Part shown: piece after piece, positions 30,492 through 40,357 of the stretch
Position numbering within the stretch: position 1 is the stretch's first letter
How the letters are laid out: each line of letters opens with the position of its first letter
Assembly (NCBI GenBank): GCA_900323505.1
Contig: OOIN01000001.1
Location: 2,232,001 to 2,296,000, forward strand
Direction: 5' to 3'
DNA from: Ustilago trichophora
Lineage: Eukaryota > Basidiomycota > Ustilaginomycetes > Ustilaginales > Ustilaginaceae
DNA: 64,000 bases
Program-made: the position numbers and the translations under genes
The notes under the pieces: model-generated
The model's input: the letters and a program-made list of their open reading frames with translations, nothing else
What the model was told of the DNA's origin: nothing
Database searches by the model: none

Positions 30492-31120
30492 TCACAAAGA
30501 GGTCGGATCGACGTCGACACCTCCTCACTCCTCACTCCGCGTTCCATTTCCAATTTCCATTTCCACCACATCCCTGTCCCTTTCTCTCTTTACATTCTCT
30601 CATTCCTTCTTCATCAACCTTGTCGGATCTCCACCACCTTCAACCTCCCGACTCTCCTTCATCTGAATCCCTCGCCTATCGCATCCCTGCTCGACGCGAC
30701 TTTTCGGGTTCAGCCCTATCCACCTTACCCTCACTTGGAAGCTCAGAGACCATCTCGATCCATTGTCTTGAAGGTCACCATTCCTTATTTCTGCGGTCGA
30801 ACGATATCTCAGCGCCGCTCCCTCATCCTCGAAAGCATCCTTCCACACGGTACGCACGACAGCTCAACTTTGCGTTCGGCTCGGAGACTCCTCGGATTCA
30901 TCGGTCATCCGTCTACCATCGAGTACTCAACTTGCACTGCCACTCGCATCCGCCCGTCTCTCTTTCAGCGAATTCAGCAACTGCGACACCTGGATCTTTC
31001 GCAGCCATCCTTTACCCTGCTCGCTGTTCCTAGTCCATCGACTTCATCCAACTCCAGTACATCGCACATATTTCTCACAAACACCCCTTCGTCCTCTTTC
31101 AAACCAAACCATAGCGCACC

Positions 31121-32170
31121 ATGTCAGTACCAGGAGCCGACTTGCAGGAGCGCATCGCCGCCGCTCGTCGCGAGGCAGATGGTCTCAAGGAAAAGATCCG
31201 CGCCAAAAAAGACCAGATGGCCGATACCAGCCTCCGCGCGATGGCCAACGACATTGAACCCCTGCCAAGAATCGTCATGAAACCACGAAGGACCCTCAAG
31301 GGCCACCTTGCCAAAATCTACGCCATGCACTGGGCCAACGACAAGCGCCACCTTGTCTCGGCTTCCCAAGACGGCAAGCTGATCGTCTGGGATGCCTACA
31401 CCACCAACAAGGTTCACGCCATCCCCCTCCGTTCCTCGTGGGTCATGACCTGCGCCTACGCTCCCTCGGGCAACTGGGTTGCCTGTGGTGGTCTCGACAA
31501 CATCTGCAGCATCTACTCGCTCCGCGGCCGCGATCCCAACAACATCAAGGTCGGTAGGGAGCTCTCTGCGCATACCGGTTACCTCAGTTGCTGTCGCTTC
31601 CTCAACGACCAGCAGATCCTCACTTCGTCCGGTGACATGAGCTGCATTCTCTGGGACATTGACTCGGGTACCCGCATCACCGAGTTCAACGACCACACGG
31701 GTGATGTCATGAGCATCTCGCTCAGCCCCAACCCCAACGTCTTTGTTTCCGGTGCCTGCGATGCCATGGCCAAGGTCTGGGATATCCGCACCGGCAAGGC
31801 TGTTCAAACTTTTGCCGGTCACGAGAGCGACATCAACGCCGTTCAGTTCTTCCCCAACGGCGACGCTTTTGCTACAGGTTCCGACGACGCCTCGTGCCGC
31901 TTGTTCGACCTCCGTGCCGACCGCGAGCTCAACACTTACACGCACGACAACATCCTCTGCGGTATCACGTCGGTCGGCTTCTCCGTGTCTGGCCGTATCC
32001 TCTTTGCCGGTTACGACGATTACACATGCAACGTCTGGGACACGCTCAAGGGCGAGCGTGTCGGTGTCCTGGCTGCCCACGAGAACCGAGTCTCGTGTCT
32101 GGGTGTCAGCACCGATGGAATGGCACTCTGCACTGGCTCTTGGGACTCGCGTCTGCTGGTTTGGGCTTGA
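31121..32170 (+). CDS. bpp1: Heterotrimeric G protein beta subunit (Bpp1-like)
   Basis: 349 residues, intron-free. An N-terminal coiled coil ([20 protein letters not shown], residues 7-26), which pairs with G-gamma, is followed by seven WD40 blades with typical WD/W-D ends (LIVWDA, CILWDI, AKVWDI, CNVWDT and the final LLVWA). Length and the start of the propeller ([15 protein letters not shown]) match G-beta proteins closely. It acts at the plasma membrane with G-alpha and G-gamma. In Ustilago maydis the G-beta Bpp1 works in cAMP signalling that controls budding versus filamentous growth; the symbol is given by this family resemblance. A leader without ATG of about 1.2 kb precedes it. Confidence 0.95.
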   Translation: MSVPGADLQERIAAARREADGLKEKIRAKKDQMADTSLRAMANDIEPLPRIVMKPRRTLKGHLAKIYAMHWANDKRHLVSASQDGKLIVWDAYTTNKVHAIPLRSSWVMTCAYAPSGNWVACGGLDNICSIYSLRGRDPNNIKVGRELSAHTGYLSCCRFLNDQQILTSSGDMSCILWDIDSGTRITEFNDHTGDVMSISLSPNPNVFVSGACDAMAKVWDIRTGKAVQTFAGHESDINAVQFFPNGDAFATGSDDASCRLFDLRADRELNTYTHDNILCGITSVGFSVSGRILFAGYDDYTCNVWDTLKGERVGVLAAHENRVSCLGVSTDGMALCTGSWDSRLLVWA

Positions 32171-33100
32171 GCGAACCAGCCGCAGGTCTCTTTCGCCCTC
32201 GCCTCTTTGGATCGCGGTCACTCTCCACCACCACCAGCATTGGCGCATTGCTGCACCTACCAGTTGTATCTTGAATGGACTCAAACTGGTCTATACCCTC
32301 CCTATCCCTACTTCATCCGGCCAGTCGAATCCTTGCTCGCTCGCTCGCTCGCTCTTCATGCGAAGCGACACCAGCCGACGGCCATCACACGAGCACGTTA
32401 GCAAACCCCATCCTACCCGCCATCGCTCGCCATCTACTATTCCAAGCATTTTATCAGCATCTTCACAGCCACACTCACTTCTTCCATGCGCGTTGAAGTG
32501 TTTGTCGACCAAAGAGATTTACATCTCTCCATTCTTTTTTTTTTTTTTTTTTCAAAAACTTCCTCTTCTTGTCTGTTGTCGTCCGTTTCTCCTCATGTTT
32601 GGTCTTGCGTTTTGCTTTCATTCAATACACACCGTCGCTATGTGAATCTGGTTTCTGTCTGATGCTGATTGTGATGACGACCGAGGCGGAAGATGGGCTT
32701 GTTGCGGGCAGAAGGGGCCGGGATACAGTTGTGTCGGGCTGATTTTTTGAACTGTGGAATGATCTCTTTTGAGCTGCAAGTGTTCCAAAGAGTGTGTGTG
32801 GGTGTGTTTGGGTGAGTATCGGATACGAAGGGTTGGTGTTTGGGCGGTGGTGTGTGTGTGAGTGAGAAGGAGCGGCCAAAAAAAAAATTGGATGCCCCGT
32901 GCGTGTTGGACCGGTAAATTCGGCTTTTATGGCTTACCCCGCAGTCTTGTGCTTGGTTCTTCTTGACACCACTACTTGACCTACCATCGCTTATATTGGG
33001 ACATTGGCAGTGGGGTCACATCATCTTCACTGGCAACTTCGTAACCTTTTTTTTTTTCTTTACTTTTGGGATCCTTCAACAACCGAGACAAGTGACAAGT
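32171..33100. other. G-beta 3' side and thioesterase promoter
   Basis: No gene is supported. An 18-base T run lies at 32535-32552. A TTATAT motif near 32992 is a weak TATA candidate about 105 bases before the thioesterase ATG. Confidence 0.5.
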
Positions 33101-33885
33101 ATGGCCTCTTGCATTCGTCAAACTGGGCTTTCTCGTCGAGCTCTTCGCCTCCCCATCTTGCCGGCTCAACATTCTTCAAGCCTCTATCTCACACGTTCAC
33201 TCTCAACCTCTTCTTCACTTCGAGAGATGGATGTTCGACCGCCTTCTTCGCAACTCTTCACACAATCCGACGTATCCGCCGGAATCGCCGCTCTAGCAGA
33301 GGCAGGATACGACGCTTCGACGGTATGGGAACAACGTGTGGTATGGGGGGATCATGATCAATTTCAACATGTCAACAATGTACATTTTGTCCGGTGGTTT
33401 GAATCCGCCCGTATGTTTTTCGCAAACAAACTCACCGAAGGAGAAACGTTCACCGATGAAAGAAGGCAACAAGTCAACAGGGGTACAGGAAAGAGCTTCA
33501 TCTTGGCTGGAATCAACGTTAGGTATCGTAGACCAGTAGTTTATCCCGACACGGTAAGTTTTCCCAAACCTCTGCTACAGATGTACTGTATATTCAAAGA
33601 GAGGTTAAGAAAAAAAGAAAAAAAACTTACATCCAAATCTCTCCATCCACGGAATGACTTGTTCATATCTAGATCCTTGTCGGTCAAGCATGCGAACTTC
33701 CCCTAGGAAAAGATCGATTCATGCTACGCGGTGCATGTTACTCTCTGGCCCAGAAAACCATCGTCGCAGTCTCTGCACAGGATTGCGTAACTTACGACTA
33801 TACAAAACTTCAAAAATGCAACATCCCAGACGACATCAGACAGGCTTTGCAGGCCAAAGGTTCGCACTTTGACAAGAAGCTGTAA
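33101..33885 (+). CDS. Mitochondrial hotdog-fold thioesterase-like protein (2 exons)
   Basis: Exons are 33101-33553 and 33673-33885, giving 221 residues. The N-terminus is basic, Ser/Leu-rich and lacks acidic residues for about 40 positions, a likely mitochondrial presequence. The hotdog (4HBT) motif follows: VVWGDHDQFQHVNNVHFVRW, where the Asp and the following HVNN match the acyl-CoA thioesterase signature. The spliced second exon continues ILVGQACELPLGKDRFMLRG and then a beta-rich end, as expected for the remaining strands. It probably hydrolyses acyl-CoA thioesters; substrate unknown. Without splicing the frame ends in low-complexity sequence right after the donor, which supports the intron. 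Confidence 0.85.
33554..33672 (+). other. Intron of the thioesterase gene
   Basis: 119 bases, GTAAGT donor after codon 151 (phase 0), ATGAC branch-like sequence and CTAG acceptor. Confidence 0.85.
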
Positions 33886-34088
33886 AGTTAGTTTCACATT
33901 CGCATACAGTGTTTGCAGGATAAAATATAAAAAAAGAGTTTTGAGTCAAGAGAGTGATGCTTGATGTTTGATCAGGTGCGATTGGTGTCTGATGTGTTTT
34001 GCTCGGACTGTGATTTGAAGGCGAGGCGGAGAAGGGCAGGTGGCGGAGGAGTTGTGCATGGAGAAATTTGCTGACAAGGTGCAAGGTG

Positions 34089-37025
34089 CTATAATGGATT
34101 TTCGCCAATGTGTTTGACCTGGGGATAGAGCCAGCTCAATTCCTCCCTGATTCGAGCTCTTAAACTGTGCCAGATCGTGTTGCCCCTACCACTTCCACCT
34201 GCTCCCATCTCGTTGGTCGACGAGGAGGAAGACCAGGGAAGGATAGCGCCCAACCTCTTTTGCCTTCTGTCTCTCTCCCGTGCAGCAAATTTGAGCAGTG
34301 TACCTAGCGTCTTTGCGTCCGGTCCGACTACCTGTCCTCTTCTATCCCTCACGGGAGCTTGGGTCGATCCGACCACTAGATTCGCTACGCTCAACTGAGA
34401 CTGGTCAGCAGCAGAATCAAAATCACCCGCGTCGATAGCTTCACGGAAGAGCGTCCTTCTCATCTCCCCAAACGCCAGCTCTATCGCTTCCTCTAAGCGT
34501 CCACATCTAGCCAGACATTCCAACCACGAATCCCAGGCTCCCTTGGACATTGCTGATCTCCGATAAACCCCCCGATCCGCAGTCTCGCTCTCGATCCGTC
34601 GCACCGTGGAAATCGCCTTCCTTGCGAGCGCCAGCAATCCATGTCTACCCGCCGTATCGAAAAAGACACTGAGCGTAATTCCATCGATCTCCTGCCTCGT
34701 TGCCAACAAGCTATCCCATATGGCTAGCACCATCGCTGGCTCTTCGGCGCGGTTGTATGCGTTCATCAGCGCGTTGATCAACGGGAGGTCCGGTTCGAGC
34801 CTTTCATCCCGTTTCAGCATCTCGTGCGTCGCTCTTACTCCAAGGTAGGACGGTTTGGGGGTCTTGGCGTAGTAGTCGAGGATAGAGGTGTAGATGGCAC
34901 ATGAGGGACGATGACCAGCGGCACGCATGTCTTCGACGATGCCCAAAAGTTCTTCAGGTGGAGCGGGGAGTGGTTGGCCCAAGGTGGATTTGGGATCGAT
35001 GATCTTGAGCGAACGGAAGGATTCGAGTAGCTTGATGTATCCTCGTTCGTCCAAGCCTTTTGTAGATGGTGTAGCGGAGGAAGAGCCGGTGGTGGTGGTG
35101 GTGGTGGTGGGGAAGCGCGACAAGCTGCGATAGATGTGGAATGCTTCCGGCCAAGAAGTTGTGATGCCGATCAAGCGGCGCATGAGTTGAGACTTGTGTG
35201 CGGCGGTAATGGCTATCCTGGCTTCGTGCAAGCGAGAGAGGAGAGTGCGAGCAGCGGTGATGTCTTTGACCTTGACACATGCGTCCAGGACGGGGCGGAT
35301 GATCTTCATGCCTATGGAGAGCGATGCGGTCGATCTACGCTTTGTCGGGCTGGATGCTTTGCGAGAAGAGCGATAGTCGAGCATGTCTTGCACCAGCTTC
35401 ATCGCCGACGGCAGCGATGGGAGGAACGCTTCGCAGTATGCGGTGAGGAGAGGAGTGACCAGCAGAGGTGTGGGAGGGATACCGAGTGCTCGAACGTGGT
35501 CATACAGCAACTGCGCTTCGCGGACCTGGTTGGGAGTGGGCAAATTTCGAGACTGCTGGTTCGCGCTCCTATCTCCAGCGTCGTCGAGGAGCACATCTGC
35601 GTCATCGTCAAGCAAGATGGGATCCTCCGTCTGTATTTCCGAGTCCACAGCTGAGTTGTCCAGGAGCCCAAGCATGAGAATGTTGTAGCACTGGTCATCC
35701 AGCTGAATCATGCGCTTGGGATCGATCGCAGACTGTATCTTGTCCAGCAACTCGAGCGCTTCATCGCTGCTCTGCAAATCATTGAGCTCGTCCACGTGCA
35801 GCCGCAGTAGGAAGCAAAGCGTGCTATGACCAAACATGCCTGGCTTGCTTGCAAGTCTAGCTGTCTCTAGCGCGTGAGCCGGACCTACGATCATGGCTTC
35901 ATACCGCAGCAAGGCGTGCCAAGCTGACGAATCCGTTGCTGCTTGTGGGCTCGATTCGACCGCTTTGCGCAAGTCACTGGCATATGTCCGCAGCTTGCCC
36001 ATCAGCTCCTCATCCGTCTCTTTCGCTATAGAGACGAGCTTGCAGAGTCCTTCTACAGTGGTGGTGAGAGTATCGATACCCAGCTGCTCCTTCTCCAGCG
36101 AGATATGTTGCAGCTGGGTTTCGGCTTCGTCGGTGTTCTTGACAGCTAGTTGGACCCTGATCATCGTGTTGCGAAGTGCATCTTCGGGTTCGACACCGTA
36201 CTCTAGCATGTCATTCCAGACTTTGATCGCATGGCCGTATTCGCCGCGCTTTACAAGGTAGGATATGACCATGTTCCATTCGACCGAGGTGGTCTGCCAG
36301 TCGGGGTGGCTAGCGCGGAGCCGCTCGAAAGCTTGGCATGGGTCGAAGCGCAAGCTCTTGGACAGACAGTAGGTCTGTAGTTGACGATGCAGGTCTGTAG
36401 GTCCGATGCGAAAGCCAAAGATCCGGCTCATATCGTGAAACATCTGGTGACATGCTTCCATGTTGCTGACTTCCATGTGGCCTTGTGCCTGCGCGTGCTG
36501 GACCAGGTGTCGGATGGCTGTCTGAATATCAGCTTTGCGGACGGGGAAGCCGACATCAGAAGATTGCAAGGTGCGTGAGGAGAACCTGATGACATCACGA
36601 GCATGTATCTGCTGCGCTCGAAGGAGGAGATCGTAGGCTTCGATGATCACAGCGGGTTGGCGCCTGCCAATGGCTTCGCGGAACGTGGCGACAGCCTGGC
36701 GAGATGCAGATGCGATCTCGTGTGATGCTTTGGGCTTGCTCGATGTTGACGCACTGCTGGGTGTAGAGAGAGGAGTCCGCTTGTCAAAAAAATGTGAAAA
36801 GGCAGCTTGATCAGCGTTGTGGCGCGGAAGTCGAGGTAGAGGGGCATCGTCATGCTGGTCTTGTCCATCGCTTCTTGATGAGTGAGCAGCGGCCTGGATC
36901 AGAGTTGCGGTGGAAGCACGTCGATTTGTCTTGCTCTCTTGCTTTGCGGTAGCTCTCGACAGCGTTTGGGCAAGCCGCGAAGAAGCTCGCACCGAAAATG
37001 CCGAGGGCAAGAGGAAGGGCAGCAT
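34089..37025 (-). CDS. Mitochondrial pentatricopeptide repeat (PPR) protein
   Basis: 978 residues without intron. A basic, Ser/Ala/Arg-rich N-terminus (MLPFLLPSAFSVRASSRLAQ) suggests mitochondrial import. The body shows helical PPR-type repeats, for example TSVEWNMVISYLVKRGEYGH...WNDMLEYGVEPEDALRNTMI, ARTLLSRLHEARIAITAAHK, and SCAIYTSILDYYAKTPKPSY, spread from about residue 190 to 860. PPR proteins bind organellar RNA and act in its processing, stability or translation. The exact target cannot be read from the sequence. It is convergent with the thioesterase gene, about 200 bases away. Confidence 0.85.
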   Translation of the reverse strand: MLPFLLPSAFSVRASSRLAQTLSRATAKQESKTNRRASTATLIQAAAHSSRSDGQDQHDDAPLPRLPRHNADQAAFSHFFDKRTPLSTPSSASTSSKPKASHEIASASRQAVATFREAIGRRQPAVIIEAYDLLLRAQQIHARDVIRFSSRTLQSSDVGFPVRKADIQTAIRHLVQHAQAQGHMEVSNMEACHQMFHDMSRIFGFRIGPTDLHRQLQTYCLSKSLRFDPCQAFERLRASHPDWQTTSVEWNMVISYLVKRGEYGHAIKVWNDMLEYGVEPEDALRNTMIRVQLAVKNTDEAETQLQHISLEKEQLGIDTLTTTVEGLCKLVSIAKETDEELMGKLRTYASDLRKAVESSPQAATDSSAWHALLRYEAMIVGPAHALETARLASKPGMFGHSTLCFLLRLHVDELNDLQSSDEALELLDKIQSAIDPKRMIQLDDQCYNILMLGLLDNSAVDSEIQTEDPILLDDDADVLLDDAGDRSANQQSRNLPTPNQVREAQLLYDHVRALGIPPTPLLVTPLLTAYCEAFLPSLPSAMKLVQDMLDYRSSRKASSPTKRRSTASLSIGMKIIRPVLDACVKVKDITAARTLLSRLHEARIAITAAHKSQLMRRLIGITTSWPEAFHIYRSLSRFPTTTTTTTGSSSATPSTKGLDERGYIKLLESFRSLKIIDPKSTLGQPLPAPPEELLGIVEDMRAAGHRPSCAIYTSILDYYAKTPKPSYLGVRATHEMLKRDERLEPDLPLINALMNAYNRAEEPAMVLAIWDSLLATRQEIDGITLSVFFDTAGRHGLLALARKAISTVRRIESETADRGVYRRSAMSKGAWDSWLECLARCGRLEEAIELAFGEMRRTLFREAIDAGDFDSAADQSQLSVANLVVGSTQAPVRDRRGQVVGPDAKTLGTLLKFAARERDRRQKRLGAILPWSSSSSTNEMGAGGSGRGNTIWHSLRARIREELSWLYPQVKHIGENPL

Positions 37026-37605
37026 GATAGCCGTTCAGAGGGCGAGAGTTTAATGTCTGTGCAGAGCCTCCATGTTTAAGTGACTCTGCCAGCAGGGCGA
37101 TTGGATCCCAGCAGCGGCGAAAACCTGTTCGGGTGGCGAGATTGGAGATTCAGAGGAGCGAGAGTGTCGCAATGTCGTGGTTTATGAGCTGTAGACAGAG
37201 CCGCGAGAAGGGTGGATTCGAACAAGTTGGACGAGAAGAACAGGGACACCTGCAGCCAACTTTTTCGAAAAGCGGCGACTGGTATATCGGGGAGATGCAT
37301 ATCAACGGACGGATCGGCGATTCGTGGTTTTTTTTTTTTTTTCGCCTATTTCCTGCCCCGAATTTTCTTTTCACAATTTTCGCTGCAACTGTTGATGCTC
37401 TCTGCGTCTTGAGAGAGGATGCATGTTTGCGACCGAGACTGACGAAGGTCGACGTGGCAATTGATTGCATGTGCTGGAGATGGCCACCAGTTGATCTGAC
37501 CGCTGCAATGTGGCAGACGCCGCAGCATGGCTACGCCCATTGTTAGCCCATTGCCAAGTGAATCAGCAAATTTCGCATTGCCCTCGGTGCCATCGAGAGT
37601 GAAGC

Positions 37606-37626
37606 ACGATGTACGATGTACGATGT
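37606..37626. repeat. ACGATGT tandem repeat, three copies
   Basis: Three perfect 7-bp units in non-coding sequence between the PPR and GATA genes. Confidence 0.85.
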
Positions 37627-40287
37627 ACACTGGTACAGCGCAGAAAAGGGCCTCAAGAAGCACAATGCAGGGTGGAAGCGAGAAGCCGGTCAGGATGGGA
37701 CGTGCGAAAGACGAAGTAAAGGATACAAGTAGTGAGTGACCACCTCGGATCAAGAAAGCCGAAAGCGAGGCGGTGAAAGTTGATGGCACCGGCCATTAAG
37801 TCATCCCGCCCGGTCTGCAAGCCATAACATAGTTGAGCAGCCAAGAGACAGGATCGCGCTCAAAGAGTGTGATATTTGTAACACGTGTGATAGAGCTGTC
37901 CATGGCGATCGGAAGTGGCATGCTCTTGCTTTGTCGGGAGAGCCCCGCAGACACGCAAGTGAATGCTCGAAAATTGGGCCGAACAGAGAAAAAGGGTTCT
38001 TCCCCGCAAACCGACGCTGCTCATCATCAATTCCTGGGCTCATGATCTCTCGACCTTAAAGTGTGCTGCTTACCATGCTCCATTTCGTTTCTCGAATCGA
38101 AAGAGCTTGCTACGGAGCAAGGTGAGAACTAAGGGAGAGCACCGATGCAAAGTCGGGGTTTCCGGCTAAAAGCCACCCAGCGCTCGCATCCGTCATCTTG
38201 CTTCTTTTTCCCTCTTGATCGATGAATCTGTTTGAAATGGCGTGCCCCGACACGATGCAAATCAAGTAGGACTCTCGTCAAATGCTCACACATCCGTCTC
38301 AAGCATCCTAGCTGATCCCACATCATCTCAGCTCTGTATGCAGTACTGAGGTTGGAGCGGAGAGAGTAAGTGGTGTCAATGTCAAAGCTACCATAGAAAG
38401 CAGAAGCCGCGGCGTGAAAAAGGTGAGTGCACGGATCCCATTCTAGAAGAAGTGAGAGGCAAGCGGGCCTTGTCCTTCTCACATGCGGCTTTCTGCACAA
38501 AGAGAGATGGAGGAGGGATTTCAGCCAAAAAATCAAGCGAGCGATTGGGTCGAGTCAGATCGGCGATGTGGCCCAAGAAACAAACTAGGGGAGAGCGCGA
38601 CCGGGAAGATGGAGCCGTGTTGGGGCGATAAGGAGCTTGGCAAGCTCGCCAAAATCAGATTTGAACCCTTCTTCCTGTGTGTCTTGTTCGCATCCTCGCA
38701 ATATAGAGGGTGGGGGAATCGGGGTGCAATAACACTTAGCTTGGCAGCCCAGCTCTTGCGTACTGTTTAGAGCTTGATGGCATCACTTGGCTGCGGTCGA
38801 GACCAAGCAGGTGTATTCTAGAGAGCTTATCAACGCACAAAAGCTTCCTCTCCAGGCGATTGTTGCTGGATAAGGCGGAATGAAAATCGAGACTCGAGAC
38901 TCTAAAATTTGTCTCTCGCTCGCCCTGCGCAGAGATCAGGGCGGGTGGCAGCGAGCGAGCGAGCTGGTGTGTCAACTGCATTCACAGATCGAAAGTGCCC
39001 TTTTCACCTCTTTCAGCATCTGGTCAGTCTACTTTGCTCCTCTGCGCACTCGAGTCAAAAGAGCATGTCCGATCTTTGCAAGTCCGGTAGCATCGTTCGC
39101 TCTCTGTGTCTTGCTTTTGGTCTTCCTCAACACATGCACTCTCAGGCTTCGAACAGGAAGACTACTTTTCATATTTGTTGATGTTGTCGTTGCACTCGAT
39201 TCTCAATGTGTTCTCGCTGCGAAAATGAAGTGAAGCGCTCTCTACTTGAGCCCGGCGAATTCCTCTTGAGCTTTTGTATCCATTGTTGGCATGGGCGGAT
39301 GATGGAGCTGACGCATTGTCACCGAGCATCAGTCAAAACCGAGAAAAGAGGTCTAAAATCGCTCGGTTTTTTGGCAGGTCAGAGTAGTGTGCTCACCCGA
39401 TCCTGACTGTCTTTTTCGCTGTTTTGCGCATTTTTTTTTTCTTTTTTTTTTTTTTCTCTCTTCTCCCTCCCTTCTCCACGCACACCCTCGCTCTGCGTCC
39501 GCGTGCAGTTATCCGAAGAGAGCAAGGTAGTTAGTGAGAAGAGGAGAAGGAGGAGGCGTTTGTGTTGGCCGTTGGGCCTGCGCCGGCTGATTTTGTTCGT
39601 CATCTTCTTCTTCTTCTTCTGCGGAACAACTTGACTCGCTCTCGTTGGCCGCTTTTGAGCATTTCTCACGGTCCGACGCCCTTGGCGCACCCACACACAC
39701 AAACACACACACAAACACGCTCTCCTCTTTGACTCTTCTTCTTGCTAAGTTCGGCTCTCAACGGACGTGCCGCTTTCTCCCTTCTTCCTCTTTCACCCTC
39801 TTCGCTCCTTCATTTTCACTTCCACTTCTCACACTTCACCCTCTCAATCTCCACATCATCATCTCGACCTTTATCCATCACCATCCGACCTATCCGGATC
39901 TCGGACTCGCCCCCTCCGCTCTTCAGCACACGCCGCCCGCCACGCCTCCATTGCAAATCGCGCCGCGTCTGGCTGGGCTGGCTTCCATTCTTGAGCATCT
40001 TCACGACACGCACGTCCATCCTTACGGTCTCTTTCAACGTCATATCACTTCACTCACCAAGACAAGACGTCGACTTGATTCGCCCTGCACTGAAGCAACA
40101 ACTCTTCCTGGCTCGAGACTCGCATACAATTCAGGACCACATCGATCCCAAGGGTAATCGCAAGATAGTCACTCAAGGATCGCTTCGGCAAAGACATCTT
40201 CGCTCAAATCTGCAAGCTCGACATTACCTATCGAAGCTAGCCCACTGGTCCCTGCTTACGCCCATCATCCATCTCTTTGCTCTCTGC

Positions 40288-40308
40288 ATGCCTCCATTCA
40301 TCCAGTAA
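40288..40308 (+). promoter_or_regulatory. Short uORF in the GATA factor leader
   Basis: ATG at 40288 with six codons (MPPFIQ) and a TAA stop, 49 bases before the main ATG. It is the only ATG on the plus strand from 39305 to the gene start. Confidence 0.5.
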
Positions 40309-40357
40309 CGCTCCTTTCCCTACATCAAAAGCTGAGCTTGCGTCGCTCAGCGGGACC

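Larger units (their letters stand above)
28281..31120. other. Divergent upstream region of acidic protein gene and G-beta
   Basis: 2.8 kb without a supported gene. The right half (about 29920-31120) is strongly CT-rich and has no ATG on the plus strand, so it is best read as promoter plus long G-beta leader. CA and CT microsatellites lie at about 29751-29770 and 30449-30491. Open frames in this region encode Ser/Leu/Pro low-complexity translations only. Confidence 0.6.
37026..40357. other. Large divergent intergenic region, PPR / GATA factor
   Basis: 3.3 kb with no supported gene. A 7-bp tandem repeat (ACGATGT, three copies, 37606-37626) and T-runs at 37328-37342 and 39431-39455 are visible. 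The right third (39305-40287) has no ATG on the plus strand and is CT-rich, so it is probably the leader of the GATA gene. The middle (about 37500-39300) shows no domain in any frame. Confidence 0.55.

Noticed and set aside
30222..31280. 352-codon open frame running into the G-beta start
   Set aside because: It has no ATG in the proven ATG-free stretch (its start is a near-cognate codon) and is Ser/Pro/Leu low complexity, so it is leader sequence.
31124..32284. 386-codon open frame antisense to G-beta
   Set aside because: The G-beta propeller is unambiguous; the antisense frame lacks domains.
37195..37225. TTCGAAT on the minus strand suggesting a tRNA T arm
   Set aside because: T stem does not pair and no D arm or acceptor stem is found.
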